17,733 nucleotides of DNA from Gloeopeniophorella convolvens (Eukaryota > Basidiomycota > Agaricomycetes > Russulales): the NCBI GenBank assembly GCA_022496205.1, contig WTXD01000209.1:1-17733 (forward strand), read 5' to 3'. The stretch's first letter is position 1, and the number at the start of each line of letters is the position of its first letter. Under the pieces are notes generated by a model, which saw only the letters and a list, made by a program, of their open reading frames with translations, made no database searches and was not told where the DNA came from. The position numbers were made by a program, and so were the translations under genes. This document shows positions 8,928 through 17,177 of this stretch, piece after piece.

Positions 8928-10522
8928 ACCATCTAGAAATTATCTACATCGGTCAAACCTTGCCTACTCAAAACTACCTTGGCTTTCACAACTTCCGACG
9001 CTGGTGCAGAGAAGAATACAATCGTCGCCAACTCCATATCATCAGTTTCCCCCACGACCTCCACGAACTCGCCAACTTCACTAGCGATCCTCTACACTTT
9101 GAAGGCTATCTGTGAAGCGATCTACAAGAATCTTCCGCGACCACATCGAAGAAGACTACACCCGCATTGAACGCCATTCCATTGATCGACGTCGTCCTAT
9201 CCTTAACCACACTTTCACCATCACATATCATCACAACATCAACACCTACACCGTACAAGTTGTAGGACTCCCTATTGTCTGAACCACTCTTTATGAGTAC
9301 CGAATTCAAAGAATACATCAAAGAGAACACTTGGAACGACCCTAGCCCAGAAGAAATCGCTGACATCTCCCGACATCTACCTCCCGGAAGCATTATTAGG
9401 AAAATCAGACTTGACGAAGAAAGCGGACACGTCTACGCCATCGCCACAGTCCTTGGACGAACTCTTGTCCTCGACGAGGCAACCAAGCAAACAGTTTTCA
9501 CCACTTATCAAGTACCAGTCCTCGACGCACTCAACGCCTACTACCCACACGCTGATCAACTTCAATATTACGCCTTGGCATCCTTAGAAGGACTTTACAA
9601 AGACAAGAAAGTCCGTTGGAACGAAGGAAGGAAACGGTGGCAATATTACAACAACCAACCAGTATACTTCGACCCTCCTGAACAAACCCACGTCGTACCA
9701 CCACCTACACCACCTCCCTCAGACGACTCAGACGAAGTCAACGAACTCCTAGAATCTACTCAAGAAACTATCCACCGTATCTCCAGAAAAGTTACTCCAT
9801 TAGGCACCCCATTAGTGGCAAACTCGCCTCGCACCATACCTGGAGGCTTTGGTACCCCAGAACGTCATCCATCTCCTCAACAAAACCCAGTTCCTGAAGA
9901 ATCATCTGAACCAGTTGCGCCTCCACCGTCTCAGCCTCAAGAACTTGTACCTTTTGTCCAAACTCCTACACCTCCTGTCTCTTGTATCGGACCGACTCAG
10001 ACTCCAGTTGCCTCGTCATCTCGACAGACTTAAGTACCGCCTCCATTTAAACCACCAGTAAACCCACCATCGCAAGGAACCACTACTGCTCCGCCCAAGA
10101 TGTCTTCCAAGTTACTCGGCAGCCCACCAGAACCCTTTGATGGCACAGAAGCTACTGCCTGCCAATTCCTTTCTCATCTTAACAACTACTACTCGCTCAA
10201 TGAAGACCTGTATAACACTAACACCAAGAAGATCGCCGACGCCTATACTCACTTTAAAAACAACACCCGTGCCGGAGAATGGGCTCGCGTCTGCATGAAC
10301 GACGCACTCACGAACAAAGCCTATGGCACCTGGAAGGCTTTTGTCGATGCCTTTGAAACTATGTTCACCAATCCTGACCAGAAGCAACTTGCTATCAACA
10401 AATTCTTCCAATACCCACAAGGCATTCGCCGCTTCCGCGAATGGTACCAAGACTGGGACGTTGCACGCACTGAAGCTGCCATCACTGACGACACCGTCAC
10501 TATCCCTGTCCTCCACCATAAC
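8928..10522 (+). pseudogene. Gypsy gag, middle part (capsid), up to the copia insertion
   Basis: This continues the frame left at 6151. Frame 2 carries HHLEIIYIGQTLPTQNYLG to a TGA at 9113. Frame 1 carries FRDHIEEDYTRIERHS to a TGA at 9280. Frame 2 then runs from about 9283 to the insertion at 10522 with one stop, TAA at 10031-10033, probably from CAA. The 9283 segment has a folded first part, a Pro/Ser/Thr-rich linker (about 9676-10090) and a capsid-like domain (PEPFDGTEATACQFLSHLNN, then YGTWKAFVDAFETMFTNP, then YPQGIRRFREWYQDWDVA). Those motifs are typical of Retrotrans_gag-type capsids of fungal gypsy elements. The copia element breaks the frame after the AAC codon at 10520-10522; the rest continues at 16602. 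Confidence 0.8.
10518..10522. repeat. Left target-site duplication of the copia element
   Basis: ATAAC immediately precedes the 5' LTR and recurs at 16597-16601 after the 3' LTR. Five-base duplications are standard for Ty1/copia integrases. Confidence 0.95.
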
Positions 10523-10931
10523 TGTTGAGACGAACAGGACTCAGGACAGGAAGGACGTCTCTGATTAGATTAGATAAGGGACTCGGTGATCTGCGAGCTA
10601 TCTGATCTACAATGTATATGACATCATTATGTTCTAGCCCCTAAGGCTGTACCTACTTTCGTTCCTGTTCTAGATTCTTCCGGGCCCTTCCATGACCCAC
10701 ATGCAGTTCCGGGTTAACCCACCTGCAGTTCCGGTCGACCTACTTTAGTTCCGCTTTCACATGGGTCTCTGGTTATCACATGTTGCTATTGTTTATCACA
10801 TGCAAACCACACTCCTTTTGTGTATATAAAGGACACTGTTTTCGCCCTTGTAGCCTCAGTCTGTTAACTTCACTGACTGAGCTTTGCTCTTGCTTGCCTA
10901 GTTGGCACCCTGTTTCTGCTGCACTTCAACA
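10523..10931 (+). repeat. 5' LTR of the copia element
   Basis: Runs from TGTTGAGACG to CTTCAACA, 409 bp, with TG...CA ends. It has a TATA box at 10823-10830. Three tandem units of 21-22 bases begin at 10695, 10717 and 10738 (ACCCACnTGCAGTTCCGG type), and CACATG recurs several times. It differs from the 3' copy at five sites, all A/G or C/T. Confidence 0.97.
10823..10830 (+). promoter_or_regulatory. TATA box of the copia 5' LTR
   Basis: TATATAAA lies 101 bases before the LTR end and should place the transcription start (U3/R border) around 10850-10860. The 3' LTR has the same box at 16488-16495. Confidence 0.7.
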
Positions 10932-10946
10932 GGTTATGGGCCCTGG
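10932..10946 (+). other. Copia primer-binding site for a cleaved initiator tRNA-Met
   Basis: GGTTATGGGCCCTGG directly abuts the LTR. Its reverse complement, CCAGGGCCCATAACC, matches the anticodon stem-loop of eukaryotic initiator tRNA-Met (GGGCYCAUAACC) rather than a tRNA 3' end. This is the half-tRNA priming known from Drosophila copia. The initial TGG of ordinary primer sites is absent. Confidence 0.85.
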
Positions 10947-11827
10947 CCTTTAACTTTTTAGCAAGTCTTACTTCCGCACTCGCAACTCCCATTGTGAGTA
11001 TCCTCCTCAGCGGCAAGGTATTAACCCTGTCAGCACCTATGTGAGGCATAGGGGCTATGCCTAGCACTTGGGCCTTGATGGCTTCCATGCGAGCATGTGG
11101 GAAGGAGCCAGGTGTGGCAGAACCACTGTAAGCTTCTCCATCCCACCGTGCGCATCATGGTCTCTGTACATATCTATACTATACCAGTACTATACTTGTT
11201 CCTGGGGAAACCCCAGCAGCGTGCAGTAATTAGCCGCTGTCTGTGGAGCCAGAAGAGCGGCCTTATGCCCCTTAGGCAAGCAGGGGGGAAGCCCCTTGTG
11301 ATGCTATTTGGCTAGTGAATGGTTGGCTGTCTGCCCTTTAGTGGGAGCGGTTTAGGCGTATAACAAGGCAGGGAACACCACCCTAGACCTTGCGTCTGTT
11401 ACAACTGCACTACCCTACTTACAGTAGTACATAGGGATGAGCCTCATAGTTCCACTCTTGCATGATTTTTGCGTCAGTACCAGGTCTCTATGACTATTGG
11501 GAAACAGAGCGCCATGCATGATGAACAAATTGGACCCCCTTATCCATTGCCCCAATCATCTAGGGCTTAAGTAGAAGTTCCCTCATAGTGCACAGATGGG
11601 CTATTTCAATACCGTCTCTGTGGTCATGCTGGGCGGCTCACTTCTACGGTGGATTAGTTACAAATTGTACTATACCAAGTCGCACTAAAGGGCTCTGGAG
11701 ACTGGTCCAATTGGATCAGAGGTACAAGTTCACAGGCATGAGGGTTACGCTACAACCGCAACTATTCTTGCTACCAGCAACACCTGTCGCTGACTGCTCC
11801 ACAACGACAGTGTAAATCATCGCAACT
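10947..11827 (+). other. Long copia 5' leader, no protein frame
   Basis: There are 896 bases from LTR end to gag start, without a convincing coding frame and with many ATG triplets. Two tight hairpins stand out: aggcatag-ggg-ctatgcct at 11044-11062 and ctgggg-aaa-ccccag at 11202-11216. They may form part of a packaging or dimerisation structure. A consensus-like intron donor (GTGAGTAT, 10994), a branch-like GCTGACT (11789-11795) and CAG (11808-11810) would allow removal of most of the leader by splicing; this is inference only. Confidence 0.6.
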
Positions 11828-12790
11828 ATGCCAACTCCGTCCAGCAACGCCACCCCAGTCCAGGGGAACACTCCTCTTCTGCCAGCGCAAGGCGCAACTG
11901 GCACCACATCTATTTCCCAAAATGTCGCCACCATTCACCAGCAGAACTTCGCCTTCGTCATGCCCTCTTTCCTGCGCATTCTAGAGCTAGAAGAGACAAA
12001 CTGGGCGGCATGGAACCAAAAGTTCCTATCTGCCCTTGGCATGAACGACTGTGCCATCCTCCTTGTCCACACCTCTCCCCCTGCCAGAACTGATCCCGAC
12101 GACTGGGAACTCATGACCCGCTGGGTTACTGCGTTCATGATGGGGTGCATCACCCCGGAAGTGTACTCGCAAGTCCCGGATGTCGAGTTTCCCTCGGTCA
12201 AGGAGAAATATGACCAGTTGCGCGTCCTTTATGGCGGCAACACAGTCATGAGAGGCTGGAACTTGTGGCGCGAGTTCAATGCGTGGCGCATTGATGACTC
12301 CCAACCCCTCAGTCCACAGATCAGGCATCTGAAGGAGTTGCGCAAGCAACTTGCGGAAGTTGGCCTTGGCAAGTCGGAACTCAAGGTTTGCCTCACCCTT
12401 GTCGACGCTCTTGGTGGTACCAAGTACCAGGGGACTCAAGACGTCCTCTTGGCAACTCATGACCCCAAGAAATTCGTGCTCAAAGATATTGAGCCCCTGA
12501 TCCAAAACACTGAAGAGATCAGGGAAGGTCCTGCTGGTGGTGCACTCAATGCCACCAGGAAGTTTTCTTCCGGTAAGAAAGCGGAACCCTTTGATGGGGA
12601 ATGCTTTTACTGTCACAAGAAAGGCCACAAAGCCGACACTTGCCACAAGAAAAAGGAGGACCTGAAGAAGAAGCGTCGCGAGAAGAAGGAGGCAGACAAG
12701 GGACAGAGTTCCGGAACTTCCGGAACTGCTGGGAACTCGGGGGGAACTGGAGGGAACTCCAACAAAGCGCCAACGTACTTGCCGCTGTAG
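11828..12790 (+). CDS. gag: Copia Gag (capsid and nucleocapsid)
   Basis: A 320-residue protein that would form the virus-like particle and bind the RNA genome. Residues ~40-220 form the helical copia-type capsid (UBN2/Retrotran_gag_2-like): LEETNWAAWNQKFLSALGM near the start, then KEKYDQLRVLYGG and LKELRKQLAEVG. A CCHC zinc knuckle follows at C259, C262, H267 and C272 (CFYCHKKGHKADTC), then a Lys/Glu-rich basic stretch and a Gly/Ser/Asn-rich tail. The ATG at 11828 is the first ATG in a long open frame and the protein has a usual length. The frame ends at TAG 12788-12790 and overlaps pol by 190 bases in the -1 frame, so Pol needs a frameshift unless a base has been lost. Confidence 0.92.
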   Translation: MPTPSSNATPVQGNTPLLPAQGATGTTSISQNVATIHQQNFAFVMPSFLRILELEETNWAAWNQKFLSALGMNDCAILLVHTSPPARTDPDDWELMTRWVTAFMMGCITPEVYSQVPDVEFPSVKEKYDQLRVLYGGNTVMRGWNLWREFNAWRIDDSQPLSPQIRHLKELRKQLAEVGLGKSELKVCLTLVDALGGTKYQGTQDVLLATHDPKKFVLKDIEPLIQNTEEIREGPAGGALNATRKFSSGKKAEPFDGECFYCHKKGHKADTCHKKKEDLKKKRREKKEADKGQSSGTSGTAGNSGGTGGNSNKAPTYLPL

Positions 12791-15633
12791 ATACTTCTGC
12801 ACATATCTCAGATGTGGAATCAGAAGTTGGAGTTTCCCTTTACTCGTTGGTTTCCTCCCGCTGGATGATGGACTCTGGTGCCACACACCATATAACGCCA
12901 CACCGTTCTGACTTCAAAGATTATACCCTATCAGCAGGCAGCATTAGCCTAGGGGATAAGTCGTCGGTTCACCAAGTTGGCTATGGCACCGTTGTCTTGC
13001 GGACTCCGGAAGAAAAGATCACATTGTCGCATGTATTGCATGTTCCGGGTGTTTCAGGTCGCTTCCTGTCGACCAGAGCACTCACGCAACTCGGCGCAAC
13101 TGTATCTTTTGGAGACCGTGGCTTTCAAATCGCTGTTAAGCAGCGTTGCATTGCAAAAGGGTACCTAGAGAACAACTTGTATTGGTTGGATTCTCAAGTA
13201 CGGTCCCTTAGCATGCATGTACAGGATAGCGCAAGCTATGAAGTCTGGCATCAGCAGATGGGTCACCTAGCCTATGGTACCCTGGAACGCTATATAGAGC
13301 CTGCAGTTACTGGCTTTACTGTGGACAGTGCCTCGGAAGTCCCTGCAACTCCCTGCGTTGGCTGCCAACTCGGCAAGTCACACAGACAGGAGTTCCCCAG
13401 TTCCTACAAAAGGGCATCTCGTCCCTTTGAGGTCATTCATACAGACCTTGTAGGAAAAATGCAGACGCAGTCTCTTCAACGTCACTGGTACATCGCAATG
13501 TTCATAGATGACTACAGCAGTCACGCTGTAGTGTACTACCTTAAAACCAAGGACGGATTCAGTAAAGCCCTTACTGAGTACTTAGCGTGGGGGGAAACCC
13601 AAATGTCTAGTAAACTCAAGGTGCTACACTCCGACCGAGGTGGAGAATACATGAACAGTACCATTGAGGACTTGCTGAAGCAGAGGGGGATAGAGCACTA
13701 TACCACGATGCCTCACTCATCGCAGCAAAATGGTAGAGCCGAGCGATTCAATCGCACAATCATGGATAAGGCACTCGCAATGCTTCATGCAAGTGGTCTT
13801 TCCAATGGCTTTTGGGAATATGCAGTAGCAACTGCGGTACATGTCTACAACCGTTCCCCTATCAGACGTCTGCAATGGCGCACACCTGTTGAGCTCTGGG
13901 GACTTAGTCACCCCCCGGATGTCTCATACTTCCGCATTTTTGGATGCAGGGCATATGTACATGTCCCTAAGGATGGACGGAAGAAGCTGGATGCTAAGGC
14001 ATTCCCAGCAACGTTCATCGGGTACGAGCCTGGTAGTAAAGGATACCGGCTTTGGAATGGGCGTACCCACTCAGTCGTAGTATCTCGCGATGTGATATTC
14101 GACGAAACCATCTTCCCTTCCAGGCAGGCTGTTGAGCCAGCACCTGCCACAGATGTCCCACCACCCTTTGAACCTTTTTATGTTGAGGTTCCCTACGTCG
14201 TCCCGGCTGTAGTGGAGGCACAAAACGCAAGGACTCCCACGCCACCAGTACCACCACCTGCTCCCTCTCCACCTTCTACGCCAAAGAAGGAGCAGAAACA
14301 AGACCCATCAGCATTTGTAACACCACCCACTCGCCCACGCAGCGCACCATCTACCCCTACGAGAGTTCCGGTCGGAAGAGAACTTGCTGATCCAGAAGAA
14401 GAGTCTTCCCCTCCCAAAACTCCCACTCCTTCTAGACGTCCTTCCCCTACTCCTGAACCAGAGGGGGACATGGCCACGCGGCAGGACATTCTTCAGGAGA
14501 TTGCTGGAGTTCGGCACAGCACTAGAGTTAGCAGGCCTAATCCACACTATGCCAACCCTAATAATGCTGCTTGGAATCCGAGAACTGGAAGACTCAGAAC
14601 TCTACAGTTACTTGCGGTCGCAATAGGTGCAGACCCCGTAACTTTTGCGGAAGCAATGCAGTCTGCAAATGCGCAAGAGTGGCTAGAGGCGTGTCAATAT
14701 GAAATGGATGCGCTCTCTAAGAATGGTACTTGGGAGTTAGTTGATCTCCCTGCTGGTCGCAAGACAGTAAAATCAAAATGGGTCTTTAAGCTCAAAGTGG
14801 ATGGTCGCTATAGAGCTTGGTTGGTCGCAAAGGGATTTACACAAGTCCCTGGGATCGATTACGATGAAACATTTTCTCCAGTTGCCCAGTTTGAGTCTTT
14901 TAGACTTCTCCTTGCATTGGCCGCGCAGGAAGATTGGGAAATACACCAGATGGACGTCAAGTCGGCGTTCCTTCATGGGGAACTGGATGAGGAAATCTAT
15001 ATGGAGCAGCCTCATGGTTTCATCGTCGTAGGACAGGAGGGCAAAGTCTGTCGCCTGTTAAAGGCCATCTATGGTCTCAAACAAGCCTCCTGCGCATGGA
15101 ACTTGCAGTTCCATGGAGTTCTGGTGGAACTTGGCTTTAAGCGGACGTACTCTGATGCAGGAGTATATATGCTCTGTCGTTCAGAGAATGGCACAAAGTT
15201 ATATGTTGTCATTATACTCTATGTGGACGATATCACACTCATGGGGAATTCCCTTGTGGAAGTCATCAGGATTAAAACCCTGTTGAGCAAGCGCTATGAA
15301 ATGACGGATTTGGGAGAAATCCAGTCATACCTGGGCATTCGCATCACTCGCGATCGTTCCAGAAGGCGCATTGAGATTGACCAAACTGGTTATATCTTGA
15401 GTAAAGTTGCTCAGTTTGACTTGCAGAGCGCAAAAACGCCTGCAACTCCCTTGCCAGCCGGCGCCGATGTGCACCTTGTAAAATACACAGGTGAAGCAAC
15501 TATTGCGGAACGAGGATACTTCCAGTCCTTGATGGCAGTTTGCTGTACGCACAACTCGGAACTTGTCCGGATGTCTCTTTTGCGGTGGGGAGACTGGCGC
15601 AATACGCCGCAAATCCCTCTAAAGACCATATAA
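12601..15633 (+). CDS. pol: Copia Pol: protease, integrase, reverse transcriptase
   Basis: The polyprotein for processing, integration and cDNA synthesis. The frame opens within the gag knuckle; the true Pol part begins near 12740-12770 by frameshift from Gag. Numbering from the ATG at 12601, the protease active site is D91 in MMDSGATHHI. The integrase zinc site is H217, H222, C252 and C255, and the catalytic triad is D282, D345 and E381 (D62D35E spacing), followed by a GSKGYRLW motif (478-485). A Pro-rich linker runs ~515-625. Reverse transcriptase spans ~705-950 with first Asp D785 and YVDD at 874-877. Two normally conserved Arg positions are changed: W740 in RAWLVAKGFTQ and C831 in KQASCAW. 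Sequence after ~residue 978 is out of frame because one G is missing at ~15534. Confidence 0.93.
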   Translation: MLLLSQERPQSRHLPQEKGGPEEEASREEGGRQGTEFRNFRNCWELGGNWRELQQSANVLAAVDTSAHISDVESEVGVSLYSLVSSRWMMDSGATHHITPHRSDFKDYTLSAGSISLGDKSSVHQVGYGTVVLRTPEEKITLSHVLHVPGVSGRFLSTRALTQLGATVSFGDRGFQIAVKQRCIAKGYLENNLYWLDSQVRSLSMHVQDSASYEVWHQQMGHLAYGTLERYIEPAVTGFTVDSASEVPATPCVGCQLGKSHRQEFPSSYKRASRPFEVIHTDLVGKMQTQSLQRHWYIAMFIDDYSSHAVVYYLKTKDGFSKALTEYLAWGETQMSSKLKVLHSDRGGEYMNSTIEDLLKQRGIEHYTTMPHSSQQNGRAERFNRTIMDKALAMLHASGLSNGFWEYAVATAVHVYNRSPIRRLQWRTPVELWGLSHPPDVSYFRIFGCRAYVHVPKDGRKKLDAKAFPATFIGYEPGSKGYRLWNGRTHSVVVSRDVIFDETIFPSRQAVEPAPATDVPPPFEPFYVEVPYVVPAVVEAQNARTPTPPVPPPAPSPPSTPKKEQKQDPSAFVTPPTRPRSAPSTPTRVPVGRELADPEEESSPPKTPTPSRRPSPTPEPEGDMATRQDILQEIAGVRHSTRVSRPNPHYANPNNAAWNPRTGRLRTLQLLAVAIGADPVTFAEAMQSANAQEWLEACQYEMDALSKNGTWELVDLPAGRKTVKSKWVFKLKVDGRYRAWLVAKGFTQVPGIDYDETFSPVAQFESFRLLLALAAQEDWEIHQMDVKSAFLHGELDEEIYMEQPHGFIVVGQEGKVCRLLKAIYGLKQASCAWNLQFHGVLVELGFKRTYSDAGVYMLCRSENGTKLYVVIILYVDDITLMGNSLVEVIRIKTLLSKRYEMTDLGEIQSYLGIRITRDRSRRRIEIDQTGYILSKVAQFDLQSAKTPATPLPAGADVHLVKYTGEATIAERGYFQSLMAVCCTHNSELVRMSLLRWGDWRNTPQIPLKTI

Positions 15634-16233
15634 GGCTAGCAAAATATGTTATGGCGTATCTTAATGGTACTGCAGACTATGCGCTATGCTATAATGGCAC
15701 GTTGAAGAGTTGGCTTAGTGGCTACTCTGATTCCTCTCTGGCAGACCAGCCAGACGATTACTACTCTATGTCCGGTTATGTATTCTTGCTATGCAATGGT
15801 GCAATCTCTTGGTCTTCGCGCAAGCAAAAGACTATTGCCCAGAGTACTACACAGGCAGAGTACATGGCCATGACTGATGCCTCTAACCAGGCTCAGTGGT
15901 ATCGGAGCTTCTTCATGGAGCTTGAGTACAACATTGAGGATCCCACGATCCCACTTCACGGTGATAATAAAGGGTGCCATTGATTTGGCGTTAAATCCTG
16001 TCACTGGGAAGCGATCCAAACATATTGCTATCAAGCATCATGTTATATGGGAATATGTTGAACAAGGTGTCATTGAATTGGTGCGCACTCGCACTGAGGA
16101 CATGGTCGCTGACGGCTTCACAAAATCCCTGCCAAAGGATAACCTGCGGCTGCTCAATGTAATGAGACAGTCTGGATCACGAGGGGATGTTGAGACGGAC
16201 AGGACTCAGGACAGGAAGGACATCTCTGATTAG
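15537..16233 (+). pseudogene. pol: Copia RNase H domain, broken by two single-base indels
   Basis: This is the C-terminal Pol domain that degrades the RNA of the RNA/DNA hybrid. After loss of one G near 15534-15535, the domain continues in frame 3 (SLLYAQLGTCPDVSFAVGRL). It then carries the copia signatures SGYSDSSLA (catalytic Asp), SGYVFLLCNGAISWSSRKQ, STTQAEYMA (catalytic Glu) and HGDNKG (catalytic Asp). One extra G in the run at 15972-15974 gives a stop at 15981-15983. The proper continuation is in frame 1: AIDLALNP, RSKHIAIKHHVIWEYVEQG, MVADGFTKSL. The two indels cancel, so the domain ends in the same frame in which Pol began. The frame runs about 46 bases into the 3' LTR before its TAG. 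Both indels are in G runs, so sequencing error is possible. Confidence 0.88.
16181..16187 (+). other. Polypurine tract of the copia element
   Basis: GAGGGGA lies immediately before the 3' LTR start (TGTTGAG at 16188), the expected place for the RNase H-resistant primer of plus-strand DNA synthesis. It lies inside the end of the pol frame. Confidence 0.85.
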
Positions 16234-16596
16234 ATTAGATAAGGGACTCGGTGATCTGCGAGCTATCTGATCTACAATGTATATGACATCATTATGTTCT
16301 AGCCCCTAAGGCTGTACCTACTTTCGTTCCTGTTCTAGATTCTTCCGGGCCCTTCCATGACCCACATGCAGTTCCGGGTTAACCCACCTGCAGTTCCGGT
16401 CGACCTACTTTAGTTCCGCTTTCACATGGGTCTCTGGTTATCACATGTTGCTATTGTTTATCACATGCAAACCACACTCCTTTTGTGTATATAAAGGACA
16501 CTGTTTTCGCCCTTGTAGCCTCAGTCTGTTGACTTCACTGACTGAGCTTTGCTCTTGCTTGCCTAGTTGGCACCCTGTTTCTGCTGCGCTTTAACA
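16188..16596 (+). repeat. 3' LTR of the copia element
   Basis: A 409-bp copy of the LTR at 10523-10931, from TGTTGAGACG to CTTTAACA, with the TATA box at 16488-16495. Differences from the 5' LTR: A/G at LTR position 11, G/A near position 35, A/G in CTGTTrACTT, and A/G and C/T in the last 12 bases. Confidence 0.97.
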
Positions 16597-16601
16597 ATAA
16601 C
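16597..16601. repeat. Right target-site duplication of the copia element
   Basis: ATAAC matches 10518-10522 exactly. Removing the element and one copy rejoins the gypsy gag frame in phase. Confidence 0.95.
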
Positions 16602-17177
16602 CTGAACAATCAACTTGAGCAGAAGTACTCTGCTGTCGCAAACAAACCAAAGACGCTTGCGGAAGTCGTTAAGATTATCCAGGAACTTGACGACTCCTAC
16701 TGGACGAACCGTCCCAGGAGTACCTTCTGAGGTGGACGCGGACGAAGCAACATCCGCTCCCTCGAAGAAGGAGAAATCTCACAAGTCAATGCGACCACTG
16801 CATTTCCCCCACTCACTACTGAAGAGCGCAAGTGTCGTCGCAACAACAATCTCTGCATGTACTGTGGAGGAGGAGGACACTGGTCCGACAAATGCCTCAA
16901 GAAGCCTGGCGGACCCTCATCTTCCACTTCATTCAATTTTAACTGCCGAGGTAGAGGAAACTTTAGAGGATCATTCCGAGGCCGCAGACGCGGCGGATCC
17001 TTCACTCCCTCATCTAACTCTTGCAATCTCATTGCGAATGACCCATCATCCTCCTCCACTACCGACACTTCTATCCAAGCTATCAATAGCTGGTATGCTC
17101 AAGCCACTCCTGAGGCCAAGCAAGCCGTTTCCAACATTATCTCCCCATCTACCACTTCCGAGAAGAAGGATTTTTGA
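16602..17177 (+). pseudogene. Gypsy gag, 3' part with CCHC zinc knuckle
   Basis: Continuation of the capsid frame interrupted at 10522, now in frame 3. It begins LNNQLEQKYSAVANKP and carries the helical end of the capsid (TLAEVVKIIQELDDSYW). A TGA at 16728-16730, probably from an Arg CGA codon, precedes a Gly/Arg patch. The zinc knuckle CMYCGGGGHWSDKC (16854-16895) has all four ligands with the C-X2-C-X4-H-X4-C spacing. An Arg/Gly-rich RNA-binding-like tail (NCRGRGNFRGSFRGRRRGG) and a Ser/Thr-rich end follow. The frame ends at TGA 17175-17177, just after a run of five T where the pol frame begins at -1. Confidence 0.85.

Larger units (their letters stand above)
10523..16596 (+). mobile_element. 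Nearly complete Ty1/copia LTR retrotransposon, 6074 bp
   Basis: Structure in order: 409-bp LTR, tRNA primer-binding site, 896-bp leader, gag, pol with protease-integrase-reverse transcriptase-RNase H order (diagnostic of copia), polypurine tract, 409-bp LTR. It is flanked by the 5-bp repeat ATAAC and inserted in the gypsy gag. The LTRs differ at only five positions, all transitions, so the insertion is recent relative to the decayed host element. Coding defects are a gag/pol frame change near 12740-12770 and two single-base frameshifts in RNase H. Confidence 0.97.

Noticed and set aside
10932..10960. A tRNA gene at GGTTATGGGCCC
   Set aside because: There is no cloverleaf around it; it is the complement of a tRNA anticodon arm placed exactly after an LTR, i.e. 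a primer-binding site.
12026..12901. A 291-codon open frame on the minus strand across copia gag
   Set aside because: It is antisense to a clearly recognised gag with a zinc knuckle, has no recognisable protein features, and mirrors the codon pattern of the plus strand.
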